Below are positions 44,801 to 53,872 of a DNA stretch of 64,000 bases, piece by piece. The stretch spans positions 28,313,730 to 28,377,729 of the forward strand of contig OY997592.1 in assembly GCA_963921825.1 (NCBI GenBank), read 5' to 3'. Source of the DNA: Erodium maritimum. Taxonomy: Eukaryota; Streptophyta; Magnoliopsida; Geraniales; Geraniaceae. Each line of letters begins with the position of its first letter. The first letter of the stretch is position 1. Position numbers and translations under genes: made by a program. The notes below the pieces were generated by a model. The model worked only from the letters and a program-made list of their open reading frames with translations. It was not told the origin of the DNA and did not search any database.

Positions 44801-46555
44801 ATTTTTTGACTGAGGGAATCAACATGTCTCACTTCAAGGCTCAACCAAATCTATCCCACGTTGGCCGGAGGTCCGCTCACGGTGGCCTTGACGAGTTTCT
44901 GGTTTTTTGCTCCGGTTTACTGTCGCTTTACAGGAAGTTTCAGGCCATCGTTCCGGCCAAGAAACGGCCTAAGGTCAGGCCGGTTGGAAGAGCGCAGACG
45001 GAGGTCCGTCGCCAGGGCAAGCATCGCACGAGGGCTGCTTCAACGGGAAGGCAGAGTCCGGTGTCCAGTGAGGTTGTCACTGCTGAAAAACCAACGGAAG
45101 GGAAGATGGCCGGAGGCACGGGAGGTTCAGTTGATCGTCGATCTCCGACTCATTTTGAACTGAGTGATACTGAGCTCTACGTCCGAAACTTACCTTATCC
45201 TGTCTCGGATGAGTGGTTTCGGGAAAAGATGTCCATTTTTGGCGAGTTGGTTTCATTCTCTCTGCTGAAGCGAGCAAACAAAACAGGGTGTTTCTTCGGT
45301 TTTGTTCGCTTTTCGACGCCTGTGACTGCGCCAGGGCTTTGGAGAGCTTAAACGAGACACTGGTGAATGGCCATATATTGTTTGTGGCGTATTCCCGACG
45401 ACGTTTGGACGGCACGACGACAAAACCAGACGGGTTCGAGAAATAGAGCACGAGCTCTGTTTCGCGTGATGCTTTGGTTTCCAGCCCCGAGGATCTCGCT
45501 CGGTCAGATGGTGCAGGTTTGGAGTGTTCTCAAGGGGTAGTCGAGCCCCATCCGGTCACACCCTCTCCGGTGATAGTCCCGACGACGTCGGTGCAGCAGG
45601 CTTCCGGTGAGCTTCCGCGATCTGCTCCAAATATTGATCCCTTGATTCCAGGGATTTCTTTGGATCACGGTATTTCGAATTCGACTCATGGATTGGGAAA
45701 CTCCATTGAATATGATTTGATCATGCCGCGATTCAAGGATGTGATTCCCTCTTCGTCTGCGATCCGAGATTGCGGCTTATTTGGGCACGAGGGTGGGCTT
45801 CGGGAAGTGTTGGGCCAAGAACCATGCTTGTGTACTTGGCCTGTTTCACTTAAACCGGGTCTGGATCATGGGTCTGCCTCAACTGGCCCAACAGAAAAGG
45901 TCCATCTGCTGGCCCGAGAGGACCCAAAATTGGCTACGATTTTTAGACGAATGGCATTTGACTTGGACCCAGCAGCGATGGGTTCGGGTCAAGACGATCC
46001 GTTTCGAGGCGTTGACCCGTTGGTGGAGACTGGTTTTCAAGGAAGCCCGAGGAAGGAAGCCTTGCAAAAACCGATCTCAGAGGTTGAGCCGAAACGACGT
46101 GGTCGACCGAAGAAGGGTCAGGCGAAGGTGATTGCACAACCAATGGTAGTGTATCAGACTAGATCCAGGACTTCGGCGGATAAAGGGGATAAAACGGGTT
46201 GTTTCTTGGTGAATGTAGCCAAAAAAGATAGCTCGGGCAACTGGAGTTACAGTTCGAAGGTTGGTAGAAAAGCTGTTGATTTTTGTTCCTTAGCTCTCGA
46301 TCAGGATTCTGAGGAACGAGAACCTTCTTCTGCTCCAGTTCTAACCCCTGTTCCGGTATCTAACCGGTTTACTTGTTTGAACCCGAACAGGAAATAGGCA
46401 AGGTGTTTTGTTTACGTCTTGTTTTGTTCTGGTTTTGTTTTCTGCTCTTTGTAGCTGTATTGGTTCAAAGAAAAGGTCTTTTCGGATCTTTTCTTGCTTT
46501 GTTCTATATCTTTATAGAACAATTGCTTAATAAAATTCTTTATCTTATAAAAAAA
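44801..46555 (+). mobile_element. RRM-type ORF1-only L1 retroposon with TSD and poly(A)
   Basis: The 1755-bp insertion in the Athila LTR has the target duplication ACACTTATCGTGTYCC (44785-44800 and 46556-46571, one mismatch) and a 3' end of TTAATAAAATTC, TTTATCTT and an A8 run. The empty site is confirmed by the other Athila LTR, which has an uninterrupted GTACGCTTGCCGTGTCC at 16689-16705. It contains ORF1 (44824-46397) and a 150-bp 3' end only. There is no endonuclease or RT. Confidence 0.83.
44824..46397 (+). pseudogene. RRM-type L1 ORF1 protein, one frameshift and one UAG
   Basis: Probable RNA-binding ORF1 protein. It starts MSHFKAQPNLSHVGRRS only 23 bases after the element start. The N-terminus is basic (AKKRPKVRPVGRAQTEVRRQ). 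The RRM has RNP2 ELYVRNLPYPVSDEWFREKM and RNP1 KTGCFFGFVRFS. A one-base frameshift near 45318 moves the RRM end into the next frame (DCARALESLNETLVNGHILF, then VAYSRRR). After PDGFEK a TAG (45444-45446) interrupts this frame, which then stays open to 46397 with the basic motif EPKRRGRPKKGQAK and the end FTCLNPNRK. Total length would be about 520 codons. It is related to the protein at 40464-42110 only in the RRM and layout. Confidence 0.8.
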
Positions 46556-46606
46556 ACACTTATCGTGTCCCTTATTTGCGTTAAACCCGTAGGGCGTCAA
46601 GTTTAA

Positions 46607-46624
46607 TGGCGTCGTTGTCGGGGA
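46607..46624 (+). promoter_or_regulatory. Primer binding site of the second Athila relic
   Basis: TGGCGTCGTTGTCGGGGA corresponds to the Asp-tRNA PBS, with C-to-T changes relative to TGGCGCCGTTGCCGG at 16740. It lies just downstream of the LTR end. Confidence 0.85.
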
Positions 46625-46742
46625 GCAATTTGGAAACCCTTGATATATAGTTTGTGTTATGAGTGTTTCATTCACTAACTTGTCATTTTAATTCGTGTTT
46701 TCGGTTCTATTCTCATCTTGAGTGTTTTCCTTTGAAGGTTTT

Positions 46743-48107
46743 ATGCTCACAAGGTCTAAGTCTTCTCCAAGTAAATTGTTTAGTGATACAAAATTAAGAG
46801 AAGCAGAGTTGAGATTCATAGCATTAAGGAAAGGTAATAAGGAAGCTAAAGAACTGCATAATATGGAGGTTTCACTAGGATTTGATGTAGATGGACGGGT
46901 CGCAAATGTAGATCTTCATGCTCAGGAGAAAGAAAGGTCGTGAAGGCTTTTATGAGAGTTTGGTGCATCTCAGACCAACATATTACATTCGAGCATTCAG
47001 GCACCAGCAATTGCAGCTCACCAGTTCAAGATTAAAACTTCATTGATTTCCCTACTTCAATAATCTGCATTATGTGTGAACTCCTCTATAGGTCCAGACC
47101 CAACATTGCTAGAAAGTTTCTAGAAATTTGTTTCACTTTTAGGGATAATGGACACTGCCATGATGCCTCCAAAATTGAGGTTGTTCCAATTCTACTTAAG
47201 AGATGGAGCACATAACTTGACTCACCATGCGATAAGGACTTGGGAGGATTTGACACAGATATTTATAACAAGGTTTTTCTCACCGAGGAATACTCAAGAG
47301 ATGAGGTCCAAGATTCAGATGTTCAAACAAGCAAATAAGGAGTCATTAGCTGAACTTGGCAGATATTTCAAGAGATGATAAGGAAGTTCCCTCATAGTGG
47401 ATTGGAGTTGTGGTTGTAGATGCTGATCTCCTATATGGGTCTAGGACAAACACGTCAATCAGATTTGAATGGGTCATCGGGTGGTTCCTTCAAAACCACA
47501 CACTAGAAGAGTGCTTGAAGATTTTAGAGATGATTATGTATAACAATGATTGGCAATCTAAGAGAGGACCTACTGGTGCAATTAACTTAGCCTTATGCTC
47601 AGCAGATATGAGTCAAGTTATGGAGATGATGAGAGTGATAAGTGCCAAGATTGAGGTGTTACAATTTCACTCACAACAACCTGACCCCTTGGATTGTATT
47701 GAGGAAATGGAACATCTATCCCTTGAAAGTGCTAATTATGTTTGCAACAACAACCAAAGAAGAAGATGTGATCCTTATTATATTACTTATAACCATGGTT
47801 GGCAAGATCATCCAAGTTTCACATGGGGAGGGGATCAAAATCAGAGTAGTCAGAATTCAGCACCTCTTGGATTTAATCAGAGATCTTAGAAGAAAAGGAA
47901 ACATCAAAGAGATCCTCAACCTCAATAAAGCAACAAACTCAACAACTTTCATCCACATATCTTATTCTTAGAATGATGCAAAGTAAAGAACAGATGTTTA
48001 AGAAGCAAGAAGAGGCAGATTCGGCTTTAAAGACAATACAAGCTCAGATAGGACATATAGCCACTTTTATACACTCAAAAGCTCCATGATCTTTTCCTAG
48101 TGATAAA
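46743..48107 (+). pseudogene. Degenerate Athila gag
   Basis: It starts MLTRSKSSPSKLFSDTKLRE, parallel to MLIRSKSTPNDF at 16830. Capsid blocks: PPKLRLFQFYLRDGAHN and TWEDLTQIFITRFFSPRN (47148-47378). The frame at 47410-47889 contains WFLQNHTLEECLKILEMIM and RCDPYYITYNHGWQDHPSFT. The tail after 47890 (MFKKQEEADSALKTIQAQIG, then FPSDKFN) has stops. The gag ends near 48107, where copia RNase H begins. No gypsy protease or RT remains. Confidence 0.82.
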
Positions 48108-48465
48108 TTCAACAACAGAGGTAGAGTACATCACTACAAGAGAAGTGGGGAAAGAGGTTGTTTGGCTTAAAAGCTTTATCACCTAATTGAGCGTTGTGCC
48201 CAACATATATTATCTGGTGACATTAATCTATGATAACAATCAATCAATAGCTCAAGATAAGGAGACGAGGGCTCATTCCAAATCAAAGCATATAAAAATA
48301 CGTTACCTCAATATACGACAGTTCGTCAAGGATAGAGAGGAACAAATATATAAAGTAAATATAAATGATAACGTAGCCGATCCTCTTACTAAGGCACTTC
48401 CGCAACCTAAGTTCGAGGGTAATCTTAAGGCAATGAGGATAATTCAAATTGTGAGTTGGTACTAG
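48108..48465 (+). pseudogene. Copia RNase H C-terminal fragment
   Basis: It reads STTEVEYITTREVGKEVVWL, then after one stop YDNNQSIAQDKETRAHSKSK and NVADPLTKALPQPKFEG, the standard end of Ty1-copia RNase H. It is directly fused to the Athila gag on the left. On the right a purine tract (CAAGTGGGAGTC) leads into a copia LTR at 48480, so this is the 3' end of a different, Tork/Angela-like copia element (call it family C). Confidence 0.85.
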
Positions 48466-48479
48466 TTCAAGTGGGAGTC

Positions 48480-48866
48480 TGTTAGGTTTTATTCCCTATG
48501 ACAAGCCACGCCCGGTACTATGTCATTTGAGTTAATAATAGTTGGAAATGGTTTATTATCATGAAGTTGTAATATTAGTAAAAATGAGAATGAATTACTT
48601 CTTATGAGGTATTAGGGAACATTTGTCTAATAATATAACTCTTATAGACAAAGGAGTGAATCCATTCACTCGTCCCTAACCTATACTAATAGTTAGAGCT
48701 AGTGTGATTTTGGCAAGAGGATCATGTTTTACTGATCATCCATATAGAGATATGAGTAAAAGTCATAGATTCCAAAGAGTTTGACATTAGATGACCTACC
48801 TTGATAATACTCCATAGAACAGAGACACAATTATATCTTGAATACCTGATAGTTCTTAGCCCTTCG
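48480..48866 (+). repeat. 3' LTR of copia family C, part 1
   Basis: It starts TGTTAGGTTTTATTCCC after the purine tract. It is interrupted by the solo LTR at 48872-51750 (TSD ACTAT) and continues at 51751. There are no genes inside. Confidence 0.8.
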
Positions 48867-50324
48867 ACTATTGTAAGAACCGCTCCCGATCAACGCCAGT
48901 CAAATCGGCGAAAAACAGGAAAATTTAAAAAATTTAGACAGACACTTAAATGAACCTGAATTTGACCCCGAGGGTCATACCGGACTTAAGTTGACCCCGA
49001 TATCGACCAAAGTGAGTTCCGGGGGACTCAGGGCAACTTTCTGACCAATTTGGAAAAGGTTGACTTTTTGCTGGAAAAGTCAACCGAGCGACGTTTTGGT
49101 CCGTTCGAGGTCCGTTTTGGATCCAAAAAGCTTAGCCGTCGTCACAGTGGTCTTAGTTGAGCCGTTTCCTTGTAGCCCGTGAAGTTTCGTAATTTCTTGG
49201 AAAAAGTGCCCGTTCGGGGCCCAAGACAGCCGAATTTCGCGAATCTGACTAAAAAATATCTAGAAGATATTTTTCCAAAAAGGTGTGGGACCCACTTGCC
49301 ACATGTCACACAAGTGGTGGTGTTAGGTTTTTTGAACAAAACTAAAGTAAGTGAAAGATGTGGTTTTGAAATAAAACAAAAGGAAGACCAAATGTTAGTC
49401 TCGGCCACTTTCAAAAATTAGAAAAAAAAGAGAGTTTAGAGAGAGAAAAGAAGAGAGAAGAAAGGGAGAAAAAGAGAAGAGAGTTTGGAGATTGGTGGCT
49501 TTACCCATCGATCAAACCGTTGGATCGCCTCAACGATAGAAGATTCAAGCTCACACCGTCATTCTCTACGGTAAGCACCTAACCGATCTTCGTTTTGTTA
49601 AGTTTGAAATTTAGGATTTGAGTTTAAACGGTTTGATTAAGGTTGGGTTTTTTTTAAGATTGGTTTAAAGATGAATGGTTGAGGTTTGGGGTTCGTTAGG
49701 AACGTTTTGGGGCGAAAAGGAAATTTTCCCATTGTGACCGTGTGGGGCCCACATGCTCGGGTATCGGGTTTTCGTGTTCGGGTGGTTTAGGACGTTCCCC
49801 AAGTAGTTAATCCACACCCGGAACGAATTTTGGAATTAAATTGTAAAAGTTGTAATTGACGGGTTTATAAACTTTAAACGCAAATTAAATTGCTCGGAAG
49901 TCGGAAATTGATTCTGTCGATTGCGTTGGAACCCTTGAACTATTCTAAGACCGTAGAAATGAAAACGGGAATTTTCGGAGCCCCGGAAGGACGTTTTCAA
50001 AACCCAGGCAGATTCGCCATGTCGGGCGAATCGGGCTTTTCCGAGTCCATTATCGACAATGTCGAGTAATTGGGAAGTTTGGGAGTGATCGACATTGTCG
50101 GGGTTACTTTTGGGCGTCAAGTTTATTAAAATTCAGTTTATGCCTGCAAACTTAAAAGTGTTTAAAATTGTGTTCTTATTAGATCGTGCCACCGACCGAG
50201 GGAAGGGAAGGCTAGGCGAGTGATCAAGATCACGCCGGAGCTTGTTTGTGCGCTTTTGGAGAAAGCATACGAGGTAGGGAAAAGTAGCCGGATCTCGGCC
50301 CTGACTAGGAAAAGTTAACAGTAG

Positions 50325-50480
50325 AAATGCATGTGACACTTGGGTGTCGTGGGTTAAGTAGGTTTATCGAATATTAGAAAGGCAGGTGACACCGGGTGGT
50401 GTCGTATGATACGGGAACGTATCGAACAATAGAAATGCATGTGACACTTAGTAGTGTCGTAGGAGCAGTGAACTTTCGAT
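50325..50480. repeat. Degenerate tandem repeat, about 55 bp, three units
   Basis: Three units built on AGAAATGCATGTGACACTTG and a following GTGTCGT block, starting near 50325, 50376 and 50431. They lie upstream of the larger array in the same solo LTR. Confidence 0.7.
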
Positions 50481-50533
50481 ATTAGAATTACTGGAGGCAT
50501 TTGGTTATGCTCGGAGGTTGATTGTTTAATTTT

Positions 50534-50925
50534 TGTCTTGGGTGGCCATGAGAGACCGTACTTTAATGTTCGTGTCTTGGGTGGCCATGAGAGCCCGTAT
50601 TTTACTGTTGTGTATTGGGTGGCCATGAGAGCCCGTGTCTTTACTGTTGGTGTCTTGGGTGGCCATGAGTGCCCGTGGGGTTGTTGAACCCGTGTCTTTA
50701 CTTTTGGTGTCTTGGGTGGCCATTAGTGCCCGTGGGGTTGTTGAACCCGTGTTCTACCGTTGGTGTTTTGGGTGGCCTTGAGTTCCCGTGGGGTTGTTGA
50801 ACCCGTGTTCTACCGTTGGTGTTTTGGGTGGCCTTGAGTGCCCGTGGGGTTGTTGAACCCGTGTTTTACTGTTGGTGTCTTGGGTGGTCATGAGTGCCTG
50901 TGGAGTGTTGAACTTGTGTTGTTGC
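50534..50925. repeat. Minisatellite in the solo LTR, eight units of two lengths
   Basis: Units start at 50534, 50573, 50611, 50651, 50708, 50764, 50820 and 50876 and open with TGTCTTGGGTGGCCATGAG or a close variant. The first three are 38-40 bp. The next four are 56-57 bp because they contain an extra GGGGTTGTTGAACCC, itself an inverted repeat (GGGTT/AACCC). The last unit is degenerate. This is not a CRISPR array: the units are contiguous and no spacers exist. Confidence 0.88.
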
Positions 50926-51755
50926 TGTTTGTTGAACTTTGTTTGTGATTGTGATTGTGGTTACCTAAGGTTGGGGGCCCGCTTCATAATAACGGGGGTC
51001 CTGTGATCGCACGCGTCTGCATGTTCAGTCGGGGTAGGGGGCCCGCCCGTGAGGAAAGGGGTCCTGGCCGCGCGTGCGTGGGGGTGACAGGTCGACAGCC
51101 TGATCCGACTTTGTGTCGGGAAAAGTGCGACAGGTCGACCGCCTGGCCTGACAGGGATCGGTAAAGGGCGAGGGGGTTACTGAGCAGCTGGAGTGCGATC
51201 CATTGTGATCTTGTTTGGTGTGTGATCCTTTGTGATCTTGGGTGTTGCGTGGTGGTCTTTCGTGTCTTTGGAGGAAGTCATAATCGTTGTGTCGGGTCTA
51301 CACTACGGGTCCGAGTGTTAAGTCGATTGAGGAAAGTATTAGTCTTGTGTCATTCGGGTTACTTGAGTTTGGGGATAGTAGTCCCCGGTGTTTGATTTGT
51401 TGTTGGTGTTACCGGCATTGTCTGCTAAGTATGCCGTAGTCAGTCTGTTATCCGTGGTGGTGAGCGAACGCTCACCCCTAGCTGCTTTTCCTACAGGTAC
51501 TGGTCGCGGGATGGACTAGGTGAGCTCTCGAAGCTTGAAGAGCTAGGAGCGTAGTCCGGGTTTTCTTTTGAGTCTAGCGACGTACACTTTGTATTTTGCC
51601 CGCTTGTTGGGACGTACCTTTGAGTTGTAAATAATTATTTTGATGAACAAATGGTGGTTTTAAAGTGATTTATTTAAAAGGTTTAAAAATGTTTTATTGT
51701 CTTTAACGTTCGCGTTCCGGGTTCGGTTCTACTGAATTTGGGGCGTGACAACTAT

Positions 51756-52165
51756 GATATCATCATGTGATCTACATGATGCGGATTCATACCTTGTCAT
51801 AACTAAACGCTATTCCTGAACAGATGGTTATAACACTTATGCTCAGATATGGATACACATATGTGACACATGTGGGTGATGGTCATAGGGACTTGTCACT
51901 TGTATTTTTATAAGACAAATGACATTAAAAGGCCGATCTTGATGAGTAAGAGGTTTGTAATAAAAGCATGGCCTTGCATAAGATTTTCCACCTATATTCC
52001 TCACTCACAATCAAGAGAACTTGAAAGATTTAATTAAAAAGGATGAATGTTCTATACTTTTGTTCAGTCATGACATCGTCAAACGACAAGAAGATAAGAC
52101 TACTTAAGGTAATTGAACTTGGTAAAGAGATAGTCATTGGTTCTATGACTTGTATTATCATGGGT
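51756..52165 (+). repeat. 3' LTR of copia family C, part 2
   Basis: LTR sequence between two insertions: the solo LTR ending at 51750 and the young family A element starting at 52171. It resumes after 60638. The frame at 52043-52273 spans the junction and is not a gene. Confidence 0.65.
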
Positions 52166-52170
52166 CTTAC

Positions 52171-53859
52171 TGTTAGTCTTAGTGCCCGTAGTTCAATCCT
52201 AAATGTCCAAATGTACATATCATCGTTAGCAATAAAATTAAAGCGGCTTTATATTACTTATGTGTTGGAGTAATATATCGATGTGTGCTCTGATCTATGC
52301 CCACCATGCGAATAGAACCATAGATCGAGATAGATCACACTCGATGGGTCCCTAGTCAACAAAGCTTCACTAGAAGCGACTAGTATGAAAGATGGCTCTT
52401 TATGGCTTACGTTCTGTTAGTCATTGGAATGGGATTCCGGAGTCTGATCATAGATATCATGTGGGACATGATATTGGACGACCCGCCCTGAATATGTGCC
52501 ATAGATTAAGTCATGAACATATTCAGTGTTGTAGCTTGTCATGTATCCTTAGACCAAGGAGTCTTTGTGATCGCTATGTAGTCAACAACTGAGTTTGACC
52601 TGAGCCTAACGTTGTCCGTAACAGGGCTTCCATAACGGCCAGGATTGGCTTGGGGATGGGCTACATGAGTGACACGAAAGACGGCTAAGGGATTTATCCC
52701 TCATACTAAGGTATGGGAAAGATATCGGTTCTCGGCCGCTTGATCGAGAGTGACTGGAAGAATAGCATGGCCATGCACATGATACTGGGTATCATATCTT
52801 CAGTCATCTCACATATCAAGGAACGGTGATTGAGAATAATAAGGATGACGGCTCTATGCCTTATCTCAATCAGGATATCGGAGATAAAAGGATAATGACA
52901 GGGACGACGGAAAGGTTAGAATCGACAGGGTCGATTCGTTATGTAGTGTCAGGCAATACTAAAGTCTCGTTAGTTGCCACTTAAATAGGATCAAGTAAAA
53001 TGGGATTTTACGTTGATCTATTGACATGCATAAACCTAAGGGTCACACCGGAGGATGAAACTCATTGACACATTTATGGAGAATGGCCAAAAGGGAGTTG
53101 TCTCGGGACATGACCAAAACTGGGTTTTGGGTCATGTGCCCGTAAGTGAATAGGACTTTACGGATCGAGACAAGGCTTGGAGTCTTGGGATTGATCGCGT
53201 CGGATAATGTTGGACATTTCCGGTATGGAAGGCATGGAGGCGATGAGCGAATCACGGGACCTCGTTGGAAATGGTCACGGGCCATGTTCCAAGAGGCCCA
53301 TGAAAGGCCCATGCAACCAAGGCCCATGGAACTAATTAATCAAGTCTTGATTAATTAGTACTAAGTAAGCAAGACAAGGATTAAGGTGTTGGTGATTCAC
53401 CACCTAACCCAATCTTGTCTTGCCATACTTTGTCCTATTCACACCTTACTTGACACCATACTTGTCCCATGCCTTTAGTTGGACAAGTATGGGTTTTGTT
53501 ATGTTTAAGTCATCTTTTTTCAACATAACAAACACAAGACAAGAATAGGAAACACATTTTCTCTCCCTCTTCCATGGCCATTTCGGGTTTGGCTAGTTTC
53601 CACCTCCATGTTTGTGTTCTTGAGTCCTCAAAGAGAAGAACTACGTGGCTTTGATTCCCATGTGGATACGTAGGCGTCTTGGAGACTCAAGCCAATCATT
53701 CGTTAACCGGTGTTCTTGTTTTGGTAAGAACTAGTGCTGAATTTTTTCTCTTGTTAATCCATTCTTTGTTAGTTGTTTCATGGTTTTAATTGTCTCTTGG
53801 TTTTCATTGATTTTCCGCTGCGAGTTGGTTCATCTCCAACCCTACCTCGAGACCCAACA
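52171..53859 (+). repeat. 5' LTR of the young family A element
   Basis: 1689 bp, TGTTAGTCTTAGTGCC to CTCGAGACCCAACA. The frames at 52392-52592 and 53043-53327 recur in every family A LTR and are not genes. Confidence 0.96.
53331..53359. repeat. Perfect palindrome in family A LTR
   Basis: ACTAATTAATCAAG, one T, then CTTGATTAATTAGT: 14-base arms. The same palindrome occurs at the matching place in the LTRs near 11610, 31145 and 60105, and with shorter arms near 25858 and 29397. In RNA it would form a stable stem. Confidence 0.92.
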
Positions 53860-53860
53860 G

Positions 53861-53872
53861 TGGTATCAGAGC
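53861..53872 (+). promoter_or_regulatory. Primer binding site, initiator Met-tRNA
   Basis: TGGTATCAGAGC, one base after the 5' LTR end. It is complementary to the 3' end of plant initiator tRNA-Met, the usual primer of Ty1-copia elements. Confidence 0.96.

Larger units (their letters stand above)
43850..46606 (+). repeat. 3' part of an old Athila LTR, split by an RRM retroposon
   Basis: 43850-44784 and 46572-46606 together match about 15850-16733 of the other Athila LTR. They share the hairpin CCCCATAA/TTATGGGG (44101-44123), the block GGTTAGATTCCATTAGGG (near 44450) and the end AGGGCGTCA (46591-46599) before the PBS. The start of this LTR is not recognisable. Between the two pieces lies the retroposon at 44801-46555. 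Confidence 0.75.
48872..51750 (+). mobile_element. Complete solo LTR, 2.9 kb, Tekay/Del-like gypsy
   Basis: It runs from TGTAAGAACCGCTCCC to GGGGCGTGACA, flanked by ACTAT (48867-48871 and 51751-51755). Length is 2879 bp. It contains GA-rich leader-like sequence (49420-49490), two short tandem arrays (about 50325-50480 and 50534-50925) and, near the end, GTGAGCGAACGCTCACC (51460-51476), shared with the copy at 14402. Frames such as 49179-49421 and 50955-51164 are not genes. Family assignment comes from the LTR style only, since no internal domains are present. Confidence 0.88.

Noticed and set aside
50534-50925. Regular array that might suggest CRISPR
   Set aside because: Units are contiguous and degenerate with no unique spacers, and the window is clearly plant nuclear DNA.
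14402-51750. Naming the long LTRs firmly as Tekay/Del
   Set aside because: Only LTR style and length support it; no chromodomain integrase or RT is present in either copy.
52392-52592. Frame with a His/Cys-rich look repeated at 24988, 52392, 59166 and 63777
   Set aside because: LTR sequence of family A; the spacing of His and Cys fits no zinc finger and differs between copies.
53043-53327. A frame of about 90 codons recurring on several LTR copies (25891-26175, 29431-29700, 53043-53327, 59817-60101)
   Set aside because: It recurs only because the LTR recurs. It crosses the palindrome region, is broken in other copies, and has no start context or known domain.
53861-53872. tRNA-Met-like sequence
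   Set aside because: It is the 12-base primer binding site of a retrotransposon, not a tRNA gene; no cloverleaf surrounds it. The same holds for 16740-16754 and 46607-46624.
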